From contig CAICTM010000191.1 in NCBI GenBank assembly GCA_903772945.1, positions 30,753-94,752 on the forward strand: a stretch of 64,000 nucleotides of DNA, given 5' to 3'. Shown piece after piece: positions 10,977-21,386 of this stretch. Source of the DNA: Seminavis robusta. Taxonomy: Eukaryota > Bacillariophyta > Bacillariophyceae > Naviculales > Naviculaceae. Each line of letters opens with the position of its first letter. The stretch's first letter is position 1. The translations under genes and the position numbers were made by a program. Below the pieces are notes generated by a model. That model made no database searches, was not told where the DNA came from, and saw only the letters and a list, made by a program, of their open reading frames with translations.

Positions 10977-12544
10977 TCATCGGTGATTTTCGTTAGAGTT
11001 GGGGATTTGCGGTGGTGTTTCTTTCGCGTACCGCGTATGTGTGTCACATGGATAGGAATGAAATCTTGATCCGTACGCCTAAATAAATCGATGAAAATAA
11101 ATGTGTTTCGCGTATGCACGGAGGACACACATGGAGTTTGGTTAGGAACGCACCTCAGTTTACAGCACGATTGATTGGATTCTTCGCGTCGAGGAGGGGG
11201 AGATGCAATCATCGATTGTGGAGTCACTGGATCATTGCAGTTCGGCAATTGACCGGCCTTCGCCGGTTCGTTGCAGGCTGTGACACGGAATTGTTGGAGG
11301 TACCAACAGCAGTTGGCAACATCGTAAGAATCTACAATAGCCAAGAGCAAAGGAGCTCTACTAGCTAGCAGGCCAATGATGAATCCTGTTGCATGTACTG
11401 GAAGCTCACTGGGTTGCTGCAGGCTGTGGCTAGCTAGCAACGCAGCAGCCATAAACGAATCCCTAGCTAGTTGCTAGCTGCTGGATGGTGGATGGGTAAC
11501 GGTAGGAACTATAGCAACGTGGAGGTTGGGAATTAAGAGCATAATCTCGTTGTTACTAATCCTCGTTGTGTCACATATCGTTGGCCTCCAAGATTGAATG
11601 ATTCAATCTTGCCGTGTCCAGCGCTGAGTTGGATATCGAATCGAATCGAATCGACACTGTCAAAGGGCAGCATCGAGGCAACGAGCGATGCTTGCTATGC
11701 CAACAACTTCCTCCAGCTAGCGGGGGTACGAAGTGCAGTGGCAGCCAGTTTTCTTTAGTACGATCGCAACTACAGTCCGGCAGCAGCACGAGTTACTTTC
11801 AGCAACTTGTGCATTGGCGGATATCAAAGCTGTGGAGCAAAAACGTCGTGTATCAATAGCGAGCTCGCGGCGGTGCCGGTACTCATGATGAAAGGGAACG
11901 AAGCAAGAGCGAATACAGACCCGGTCCCCTTGCAGTATGTGACGGATGCACAAGATACAGGACCGTCCTGTAGAGCTGAACAGCTGGACCATTGGAAGAT
12001 CGGATAGATCTCCGTAGTCTATCTGCCTCCCCCAAGTTGGCGCCTTTGCTTTGTGGCTACTGCGAGGCCACAACCTGTCTTGCAAAGTTATAGTTTCCTT
12101 GGGTTTTTGACCTGTTAGCAGAAGGTTTGCAGAGTTGCCGTTCGGCTTAAGTCGTGGGCAACTGAGCGACCTTGAATAGCTCTTTTGTCCTTTCTCAGCC
12201 AGCAGAGCTTCGGAGGAATTCACCAGGCAAGTTCAAAATCAAATGGGGTTGGGACAACCTGTTGGTACCTGGTAGTGTACAGTATCGTATCTCCGCTGGC
12301 CCCGAGATATCAACAGTTCATGCAGAACTTGACGCTGCTGTTAGGGAGATGCTCATCAAGAGAGCTGAAGTTGACGTTGAAGCTGCGCAGCACAAAGCAG
12401 CGAAAGAAGTTGGCATTGTTATGAAAAGAGACGGTCGCGGGCTGGCTCGTTCTTGCGAAGAGGCGGAGAAATAGATCTAAATATAGGGTTGAGAGGCTAA
12501 GCTAGACAGAGTCTAGACATAAGATATGTAACAACCGGGGCATC

Positions 12545-13463
12545 ATGATTCTGGTCATTAGGTGTTATTGCAATAATCTCAGCTCTTCTGCTCCCGTTCC
12601 TTCTCCTGCTCGTGCCCCCCCTTCCGCGTGTTTTTCTGGGCAAGCCACCGTGGCAGTGGAGCAACCAGGTCAAGGTCAAGGAACCATACCCACCAAGATG
12701 ACGGGAGTCAAGATCAGAGACTTGGTATTGACAGCCAACAACCAATATCAACCAATATCAACCAATATATGCCTTTGCCCACAACGATGCCACCACAAAG
12801 ACCAAATTCTTTCAAATCCACACACGTGGCAAGAACAAGAACCCATTGGAAGTCATTCGTCAGTATTTGGTCTCTGTGCAGGGCAAGGATAACCCAGTCA
12901 CAGCCAAATGCATCAAGGTTGGTGATAGTCTCATGGAGGCTGGAAAAGGTTGGGGTATTGTCACCAAGCTTGAGGCTGTCCAGCGCCATGGAATCTATGC
13001 TCCAATGCCTCCATGTGGCACTCTTGTGGTGGATGGCATTGCATCGCTCATCGTGCTCCATTTCCTTCAACACAATTGTGATGCCCCAACCATGGAACTA
13101 CAAGGCCACTCCACATCCATGATGTCTCACCACCATATTGCTCACATGTTCATGACTTGCCTCACTTGGTTTGCATGGGTGGGATCAACCCCAGAATTTT
13201 GCTTGCCAGACATATATAATGACAATGGGGTGGCTCATTTTGTGCAGATGGCGTTTGATTTGTCCAACCGGTTCCATGCCCAGCACTGGGTGGTTCAGTT
13301 GCTCCTTTTGACTGTCTACTTGGTGGCTTGTGTCCCCTGGGCATGGTGCGAGAAAGCAACAGGTCCTGCATCTTGGAAATTGATTTCAGTGTCAAGTTGC
13401 TGTGTGGATATGTATGATTGTGGCTGCGTGTTCTTCCAACTAATGCATGCATCATCAGTTTGA
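12545..13463 (+). pseudogene. Decayed hedgehog-type Hint gene
   Basis: This is a degenerate copy of the Hint genes at 28465-29997 and 53937-55490. It keeps a Pro-rich linker, the Cys-Phe start (ACFSGQATVAVEQPGQGQ), QRHGIYAP, ELQGHSTSMMSHH and the C-terminal membrane part. A 10-bp unit, CAACCAATAT, stands three times at about 12738-12767; with one unit fewer the flanking homology would be in one frame, so the extra unit explains the frameshift. The Thr-x-x-His catalytic motif (LEVTGQH in the relatives) has become LEVIRQY. The signal peptide and N-terminal domain are absent. Frameshift, catalytic loss and truncation together support a non-functional copy. Confidence 0.8.
12738..12767 (+). repeat. 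Three tandem copies of a 10-bp unit inside the Hint pseudogene
   Basis: CAACCAATAT is repeated three times without interruption, exactly where the Hint homology changes frame. Confidence 0.8.
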
Positions 13464-14180
13464 GAAGAGAACTGCAGCAACTGTTGTGTCTATACGGTAA
13501 GTGCGTGTTGGTACCAGAAGGAATGAACATTGATCCACGGATTACTTGTGTTTAGACTGTTCCATGGTGGAACAGGTAAAATATCTCTTTTCAGAAGAAA
13601 ACTGAATGGTGTCCAGTACTTGCCACTGGCTGTTGTAGCTATGAGAAAGCGTGTTTTGATTCGCGGATCCAGGCATGCAGGTACGCGATCCAAACTTGTG
13701 TACTACTCAAAAAAAGGAAGCAATGGTTCATGAATCTTGACTCCATTCTCTTTCTGCCATTCGGACCTGCCGCCAAGGTAGGCTGATGAGCGTATTACTA
13801 TATTAGCTAGCAGGCCGAGGACAAGACGACTTGTCACTGTTGCTTGGCCTGAATTATTAAGTTGTGTGGTGCAACTCGACGCGCAGAATCCTGTATACGC
13901 AACGGCATGGACTTGGCCGAACTGCCTAGTCTGGCTCTTTTGCCTGGATGATTTATTTGTGCCAGGACCTGTCCGAGTGTATGCCGCCCCCACCCACTAT
14001 TGATTGTCACTAGGCTAAGCAGTCAATTTTCCGAGTAACATAGACTTTCCTTTTGGATTCATTGTCTGTTCGTTTTCTATTATAAGTTTTTAAAAACTGC
14101 ATTGATCGATTGTCTAGTAAGTAGAATTGCACCCCCAGTCCCCCTGGCACCCCGTTTGCGTAGTAGCTAGCTAGACTGCC
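13464..14180. other. Spacer
   Basis: No gene recognised on either strand. Confidence 0.4.
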
Positions 14181-14672
14181 TTAGGCCAAAGTAGGACTGC
14201 GAGGTCGTCTCTTGTTGGCATCGGTGGTACGACGGCGGCGACGACTGGTGCAGGGACTGGTGCTGATCTTGCGGGCGCAGGTGTGGGTACTTCTTGTGCA
14301 TGCAGCACCGGTACTACATGTTGTACTGCGAGTCCAAAGTTCCAGAGATGGCAATTTGTGGACCATTTCTTCCATTCTAATAGTACGTTTAGTAGTAGTA
14401 GTACCATCGGAAGACCAGGTTCGAGAAGGAAGGCGGAGGGGAGAATCTCTGGAACGGCTAGGTGGCTTGGGAGAGGCCGTTCGTTGGCATTGCTTGTTTG
14501 CGGGACAACTTTCCCAGCGGCACATGCTAGGGCTGCCAGTGGGCTTTGTCTTTGGTTGCTGACTGCTAGCGGTTGTAGTAGCGGTAATCACAGTGGGGGC
14601 TTGGTGGGATCTGGCATTGTCCACTACTAGAGTCAAGCCTGCAAAAGAGGGAAATCCTTGAATGCTGCACAT
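14181..14672 (-). CDS. DNAxxH/SRWES family protein, member 1 (subfamily A)
   Basis: 163 residues from an ATG at 14672 to a TAA. The first 17 residues are mostly hydrophobic and lead into VVDNARSH (Asp18 to His23). A Thr/Ser/Pro-rich stretch follows, then CRWESCP (51-57), a block with SRSRDSPLRLPSR, then LELWTRST near residue 105, and a strongly basic tail (RRRRTTDANKRRPRSP). The same order occurs in the members at 16920-17471 and 20745-21386, all on the minus strand. No known domain was recognised. The short hydrophobic start is not a clear signal peptide. The basic tail suggests a nuclear or RNA/DNA-associated role, which is inference only. CTCACAATT lies 63 nt upstream of the ATG. Confidence 0.7.
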   Translation of the reverse strand: MCSIQGFPSFAGLTLVVDNARSHQAPTVITATTTASSQQPKTKPTGSPSMCRWESCPANKQCQRTASPKPPSRSRDSPLRLPSRTWSSDGTTTTKRTIRMEEMVHKLPSLELWTRSTTCSTGAACTRSTHTCARKISTSPCTSRRRRRTTDANKRRPRSPTLA

Positions 14673-14735
14673 CTTGGTGTGATTGGGTATATTCTAAGCT
14701 AAGGTGGGGTAGCTTTTTGAGAAAGCTCAGAAAGA

Positions 14736-14744
14736 AATTGTGAG
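14736..14744 (-). promoter_or_regulatory. Shared upstream element CTCACAATT (member 1)
   Basis: This 9-mer lies 63 nt upstream of the ATG at 14672. The identical sequence precedes five other members of the family at 31-90 nt. Confidence 0.6.
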
Positions 14745-16919
14745 AAGGAGGAGAGGCGAAGTTTCTCAAACACATCAAGACTGACACCGGAGAGTCATCC
14801 ATCGCCATCGGCCTGATCTTCTATCACTTCGCCGTCGTTTGCCGCGATGGTCTGGGACTATGGCCCTTGTTCTAGGTGCCAGTGCGTAGCGTGTAGCGTG
14901 AGACAGTCTGAACATTAGGCTGTTCTCTTGATGCGCGTGGGTTTTAAGAATCACATTTTTACGAAGACTCGAAGTCAAGAGGTTCACGTTACTTTACAAT
15001 GGCATCCAGTACACACCAGTCACGTTTCTCCTTTGCCACAGATAAAGCAATGATCCCGCTTCTCTCATTCTCAGTCCCCGCTACACATCTGCATTTCATC
15101 CATAAATCATTTGAGAATTTGAGTGCAAAGGTGCACTCTGGATCAGACGCAGTTGGTTCCTTGTGCACCTTGTTGCCACCATCCTGCCACCATGGACCCT
15201 GATGTTGCATCATCGTCCTTAACAAACACAGATCAGTCTATCCTGGACATATTCATCACCATGCCGGAACTTGAAGGCAAGTCATTTTCTGTCGGGGCTT
15301 TTTTTAGGACTGAGAGGTACAGGGATCCAGCTTAAGTCTCACGGAATCACATTAGCTATTCAATGGTGAATCCAAGGAACGAAGTGAAGTTTTCCTTTAA
15401 TTACCAAAACCAATGGTCCATTTACAATACCGCTTTCCTTAAGTAAGAAGGAGAAAGGAGGCGCACACAAGAAGGGGCAATGTTTGTTCGCTATCAGAAC
15501 CAAGAGACTTAATTAAAGGATCGAGCTTAGACGGCATCCCTAATCTGCCAGGGGCATGAGCTATAGAAAAGCCGACAGAAACCTTGGTCTTAGATAAATC
15601 GGGTGTGTGGCTGCAGGCTCCTTCCCCCACGGCTGAAACTGTTTGTTTTGACTATCGGGAGTCGAGAGAGTATACTAGTAGCTGTCACATCTACGGATCT
15701 GGAACCTGAAGTACATGACATTGTTGTAGATGTCCAGGACAGCAACGGATTGGGCAAACTTTGGCTTGTATGGCAAACCTCGCCGATGCCACACAGCGAA
15801 ACAGCCGAGGAACAAAAACATCAAGGTAGGAGGATACCGGTATTCAAGTGCTGTAGATCGCCGAGGGCATGCTCCTGCATGGGGATTCTATTGGCTCTCA
15901 CTAGGGCATCTGGGGTAATCCTTTTGCATTCCTATGAAAGCCGCTCTTGTTAGAGTACCGCCAGGAAGCCGCTGCTCTGGGAGATTTACACTTGCCACAG
16001 CGGGAAGAGGCGAACTAGAAGAAAAGAATCTAAATGGCAATGATGAATGAGCGCCTTCGCTTGATTTGCAACCCTGGATTTAGCTCAAGAGTCAGTGGTT
16101 CCCACGCAATGACTCCCACGGAAAGTGGCCAACTAGGGATCTGTCTATCAGCCAGTCAGAGAGCTAGGAATCGCACCTTGCAGCTTGCAACTTGCAGCGC
16201 TGATCATGAGAGCTGTTTTGAGCAAAGCATCGCCCCAGTGGTTGCCCTTAGGCTGTTCATAAGCTTGTTCATACCAGCCCTGAGAGGAATCGAGTCGAGT
16301 CGCCGTCGTAAGTCATGGCGACAAGCCTGTAGGTATTACCAGTGGTTTCTCGGGTCGCCATTTCTCACTCTGGTGAAACCCCAGCTGATACCCTAGCTCA
16401 TCAGTACCAGCATGTACCAGCATGGGGTCTTCTGCTTAACCCATCAAGCTTTCGGCCATGACTCCCAGAACAGAAAAGGCAGGTGACTAGAAGATCTCGC
16501 ATGTATGCTGAGCAACTATGCTGGGACTGACCTTGGACTCTCGACCTTTGACTATCTTCTCCTGCTGGATATGTAATGCGTGTCGCTCCGATAGCAAACA
16601 AAATAGACAGTGGGTCGTTTCCTTATGTCATTGGGACATTGCGAGTCAAGAAGATGAGCTAGGTAGCTTTGAAACTTTGATTGAATCGAATCTTTCCGGG
16701 GCTTCCTGTCACGCCACAAGCTACCTGTCCTGACTAGAAGTGCATCCCTCGCCCAACCTGGGCTCGAGTAGCTACCTGGAAGGGGGAGAATCTAGGCATG
16801 CTTGGAGCTGCACGTTCAAGCGTAATCTGGAATAGAGCATGCAGTTGAATGAGTAATATACATACTAGTAGCTGTTTAGACTTTAGAAGCTGTGGCCTAG
16901 TAGCACGCACGTTGCCTGA
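14745..16919. other. Spacer
   Basis: No gene recognised. Short open frames (for example 15603-15953) have no domain, and most lack an ATG start. Confidence 0.35.
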
Positions 16920-17471
16920 TCATGCGCTCTGGCTAAACACTTGGTACTGCTTTGCTGGAATGGGTGGGCTTCTGGTTCGTCGTCTTCGTCTTTGGCCGAC
17001 CACGACGCTGCGTTTTCCCGTTCTTGGGCTGTCTCGTGAAGGACAACCGTCTCTGGTGCTTCGACTCCATAGTTCCAGGCGAGGCATAGTCGGGGCATCA
17101 TCTTCCCCCGTTGCGACAAAGTCCCCCGACCCCGATCGACGCGGTACTCGTAACGGAGCATCCCTTGTGCTTCGGGATGGTTGCTTGGGTGGTAATCGAC
17201 GTTGGTAGTTTGGCTTGCCTTGAACCTGCCTTGATTGCTGAGAGTTGTGAGGAGGGCAGCTCTCCCAGCGACAGAACAAAGGTCCCTTGCTATCGGTTCG
17301 TCCATCTTGAATGCAGAAGTCGTGGCATTGTTCCGTCTCTGGCTCCGAGTTCTTGCCCGTTCTGGTGGTACTGCTACGAGTGCAAGGGGCGGGGCCTTCG
17401 TGGCCGCAGGCGTTGTCCGCCTCAATGGAGAAGGTCGAGAAAGCAGGGAATCCAGCAATCAAAGAGTCCAT
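16920..17471 (-). CDS. DNAxxH/SRWES family protein, member 2 (subfamily A)
   Basis: 183 residues from an ATG at 17471. An upstream in-frame ATG at 17594 would add 41 residues, but the internal start aligns with the rest of the family. The N-terminus reads MDSLIAGFPAFSTFSIEADN, then ACGH, so Arg of the DNARxH motif is Cys here. It has CRWESCP at about 67-73, SRSTRDAPLRVPRR, PRLELWSRST, and a basic tail (RRRRRTRSPPIPAKQ) almost identical in layout to the member at 20745-21386. The 17562-17570 element lies 90 nt upstream. Function unknown. Confidence 0.7.
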   Translation of the reverse strand: MDSLIAGFPAFSTFSIEADNACGHEGPAPCTRSSTTRTGKNSEPETEQCHDFCIQDGRTDSKGPLFCRWESCPPHNSQQSRQVQGKPNYQRRLPPKQPSRSTRDAPLRVPRRSGSGDFVATGEDDAPTMPRLELWSRSTRDGCPSRDSPRTGKRSVVVGQRRRRRTRSPPIPAKQYQVFSQSA

Positions 17472-17561
17472 GGTGCTTTCGATGGGGTCCAGTGGCGGAG
17501 TGCGATAAAAGCAAGGGAAATAGTATACGCAAGACATCGAATTCAAAGTGTTCAGATTATA

Positions 17562-17570
17562 AATTGTGAG
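17562..17570 (-). promoter_or_regulatory. Shared upstream element CTCACAATT (member 2)
   Basis: Identical 9-mer 90 nt upstream of the ATG at 17471; flanks read GTCTCACAATTTAT in the gene's orientation. Confidence 0.6.
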
Positions 17571-20500
17571 ACGGCGAAGCGCTATACCATTCATATCGGA
17601 AGTAACTTTCCTCGACTGGACCCAGATCCTTGCCGTGCAAGCTGCAAGGAGACCGCGCTTCTGCGAACTGGTTGTGAATGACGGTGAAACCTAAAAGCTA
17701 CAACCATTTTACAGCTACGATGCTACTGTAGGCTTAGGTGGGTGAGTCAAAACTGGAACTCTTTGGCAGGTGACTCTAGAAGAGTGCCTATTTGGAAGAC
17801 TTAGACTTATGCCCAACATCCAGTGCCATCTAGTAGCTATGCATAGGTTTCGCCTTGGCTGTGGCTCCGATCCCGCTTTTCTTCCACAGCGTTACGCGTA
17901 GAGGAAAGGCTGCGCAACCCATGGGCATTGATCTGGCTATAGTTGTAGCTACTTCAGTAGAGCTCTTTCGCACTCCTCAAAACGAAGTCATCTCTTTCAG
18001 ATTCATTCTCATTTGGTCTGATCGGTTTACTCAAATCATGGACAAAACCAGGGAAACGACGCATTTTAACCCATACCGAAAGCCTTTTGTACGGTACCGT
18101 TCCATACCATACAGTACTGTAGAGATCACAATGTCATAGTGGTTTGCCGCGTTTAAACGATCCCGCTTCAGCCATGCACTTAGACTCATGCTTCGCTGAA
18201 AGTTCTCCTGTACTCGTTTTTGAAGTCGTTAAATCCTGCGCTGAAGTCGATGCTCTTGGACAAAACTCTTCTCGAAAGCTGATGAGCCACAGTTGGGATC
18301 CCCCTGTACCCCCAACCGAACTCCGTATGAGCAGCTAGCTAGCTAGTACCGGTACCGGATACTTCTCCCTGCAATGAAGCCAAATAAATAGTGGCCTTAT
18401 GAACAAGGAATGATTCAACCTGAAAACCCTCTAGCTAACTAGTCTAGTTGCTAGCTTACTAGGCCAGATTTCTGGACCATGAAACGAAACTGAAGGACTA
18501 GACTAGTCTAGCTAGTTTGCTTCAGGTGAGCTAAGAGCGATGATCGAGTGACCCAATCAGATCATCCATTTGGGATTCAATCAGAATCCCTCTGAAACCA
18601 TTCTTGCGAAGTGAAGTGACCCTTTCCTTGGTTTCTATTAGGTCAAGCAACTACAGTACTACGGTTGCGCCATGCGATGCGCGATGTGAGCATGAAGCAG
18701 GCAAGCACACGGTACCTGGTACCAGTACCGGTACCAGTATGCTCTAAGGAGAGGCGCGTAGAGTAAGTCCAGATCGACATATTCTATGATTTAAAATCTG
18801 GTTTCTGTGACCCACACAGAATTATTGAAGGAGATTCCTTGTTAATGCTTTGCTGTTATTGAAGTTGAGGATGGGGGTTCGGATGTTCGGGTGCGCTACC
18901 GTACCACCCCCTCCGGTACTGCTCCCCTAATAGAGCCCCCAATAATTTACTTGGGAGTGTAACTTCTTGCTATACTTTTCCACCCTCCTTCTCTTTTTTC
19001 CACAAGAGATTTGCTCAGATTTGCTGACCTATTAGTCCAATAACAGAGAGCTTTCGCAGCTTGCATCCTTGTTCCTTGTTGGATCCTCGCAATCCCGAGG
19101 AACTGGAAGGCCAAGAAAAGGCTAACGGGACCATGGAAAAAATCTCACAACCAGTTTTTGAAGGATGTTCTTCGCTGCTGCTAGCTAGAGTTTACGACTG
19201 TACCGTACAGCTTTGCCTAATTCTTCTTTCCCAAGGGAGTAGCCCAATCAACCATTTCTCAGCTTCCTTTCTATTAAAGTTACCTCCAGCATCCTTAATG
19301 TACGACGCATGCCTGGGCAAGTTCAGCTTGCTTCATTCTTCAATTCGTCAAAGCCCTCAACCTGGCCCATTTCCACCAATTTCTGAACTCTTGTCGCTCT
19401 CAGAGGAGAACATGCTCTTGCTTCTTTCCACAGTCCTTACTGGAAGCAACCAAGCAAACAAGGATTCCTTGGCTGGTGCTTGAAAAGTGGTTGTGGTACC
19501 GCATTGGCTTCAACTACAGTGGGCTTTCGCTTTCTTCCGAACACTTGACTGCCGGTACAATTAAAGCAAAGAATTAGCAACTTGTCCAACTGCAGGTCGA
19601 AGGAAGCAGCAAACTTACTAACACTCATCCTGTTGGTTGTGCAGGTCATTGGCTGAGCGAGCGATCAGACAAATTGAAAGCAATGGGATGCCGTACGTGC
19701 CAGGTGGCTGCCATTACGTAGTACCTTCTTTTTCGGAAGCTGCCTGCTCTCCCTGAGACTCCCGGCCGCCACTAGTAGTTGGAGCATGGACTATCTGATA
19801 GTCTGCAAAACGCAACGCCCCGATGCTTGACTTGGTTGACCCTGTATTAGCTGGTTGGTTGGTAAAATCACCTCTTGCTTCCTTGCATGAGTGCTCTGCG
19901 TCTGCCTGTAGCGTATGCTGGAACCAAGCGTGTCTGGTATCAAACATGCATATGAGCAGGCAGCAACGTCGGGTTCCATGCAAGTGTGATTTCTCGCTCG
20001 TCCTGCAGCACTTCCATTGAGTGGCTGAAGAAGCAACCGATTCGATTCACCATCACCAAGCATGTTCTTATTCTTGCCAGTACGGTATAGACCTACCCTA
20101 TATAGTGCGCCATGCAGTTAGAATAGAAGCAAAGTTATCAATTCAGTGGTTGCGGCTTGAGCGGGCCGAAAGCGCTGCATCAAAGAAATCAGTTTTGACC
20201 CAATCCTTGGCTGCCATACGGTAGCATCTTTTGGTAGTACAGTACTCGTAGAACAACAACAAAGCTGTCAAGCGGTTTGGTGAGTTGGTCCGGGTCCTGC
20301 CCACCCATGGCATCCATGCGCTACTGTGCTTCTGTAACACGAGCACCCTTTCAAAAAAAAGCAAGACAATCCGCATGATCATGCACCTGAACCGAGCGGA
20401 TTCATGTTGCAAACTAATAAGCAATGGTTGTCAGGTGCGTTTGCAGCAACTGTAGGCTTTCGCTCCTCAAGAGCTGCCAAGAGCAATGCTATCCGGATGC

Positions 20501-20744
20501 CAAAACGGGCACCATGGCTGCACTAATAAGAGTCTATAGATCTAAGCTGTTGGGGGAAAAGGAAGAATGAAAGACTAAGAGATGGCAGTAGAGGATCAAA
20601 ACTTGTGCTTTTTTATTAGCTCGGCAGCATTCTTTATTCTTTTTGTCTCGTCCGGCACATGCACCAGGCGTCGGGTCCCCTGATCCCCTTTGAAAGTGCC
20701 GCACAATAATCCCCTCGAGCAAGCAAGCAAGCAGCATGATGGTC
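17571..20744. other. Spacer
   Basis: No gene recognised in about 3.2 kb. It includes dense palindromic patches such as 18335-18356 and 18712-18740 (alternating CTAG, GTACC, CCGGTACC). A 140-codon frame at 19061-19483 begins at TTG and has no recognisable domain. Confidence 0.35.
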
Positions 20745-21386
20745 TCATGCCATTTTGCTGTAGATTTGTCTCTTTTTAGTTTGAATGGGAGGACTTCTGG
20801 TTCTAGAGCGTCGGTTGCTCTTCTTGGTCTGACTTTTTTGATGGTGTTTGCGACTGCTCATGGTGGGTCCTCTGTCACTTGTACTGCTATGCATAGTAGT
20901 ACCAGTGCTAGCTGGTCCTCCTCGTTGTTTGCTAGTACTGCGACTCCAGAGTTCCAACTTTGGCAGCAACATGATTTCTTCTAGATCTTCTTGAGAGCAA
21001 GTTCGACAAGGCAAGCGCATGGGAAGATCATGGCCACGGCGAGTGGGGCGTTTGGGTAACTTGTTGTTGTTGGGTGAGGAACTGCTGTTCTTGCTGGCAC
21101 TACTAGTAGATCTACTGCTGGCGCCTGTACTGTGTGTGTTGTTACCGGTGCTTGTACAACTTTCCCATCTGCAAATGCTCATTGCTGCTGCTGCTGCTGC
21201 ACAGGTAGTACTAGTACTAGTAGAGCAAGCATAGCTAGAACAACACTTTTTGGCAGAGACTACTTCAAACGTTTCTGGACTCTCGTGAGTTCTAGCATTG
21301 TCCGCTACCAGGGTCACTGATAGTAGATCAAAACTGCTGCCTAACGGTAAGGGTAGCCAAGAGGGACCTGAAGTGGAAGGGCTCAT
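20745..21386 (-). CDS. DNAxxH/SRWES family protein, member 3 (subfamily A)
   Basis: 213 residues from an ATG at 21386. The motif VADNARTH spans residues 27-34 and is followed by ESPETFEVVSAKKCC and a polyalanine run. Then come CRWESC, a long Ser/Asn stretch, RRGHDLPMRLPCRTC, LPKLELWSRSTS, and a tail with RRSRTRSPPIQTKKRQ. The PLRLP, LELWSRST and RTRSPP blocks are the hallmarks of subfamily A. No CTCACAATT element was found upstream, unlike members 1 and 2. Function unknown. Confidence 0.7.
   Translation of the reverse strand: MSPSTSGPSWLPLPLGSSFDLLSVTLVADNARTHESPETFEVVSAKKCCSSYACSTSTSTTCAAAAAAMSICRWESCTSTGNNTHSTGASSRSTSSASKNSSSSPNNNKLPKRPTRRGHDLPMRLPCRTCSQEDLEEIMLLPKLELWSRSTSKQRGGPASTGTTMHSSTSDRGPTMSSRKHHQKSQTKKSNRRSRTRSPPIQTKKRQIYSKMA

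Larger units (their letters stand above)
10314..12544. other. Repeat-rich spacer
   Basis: No convincing gene. It holds the long inverted repeat at 10668-10748, GATTC/GAATC arrays near 10923 and 11637, and CTAG-rich patches. A 100-codon frame at 12172-12474 has no recognisable domain. Confidence 0.4.

Noticed and set aside
19061-19483. 140-codon open frame
   Set aside because: No ATG at its start and no domain or family resemblance.
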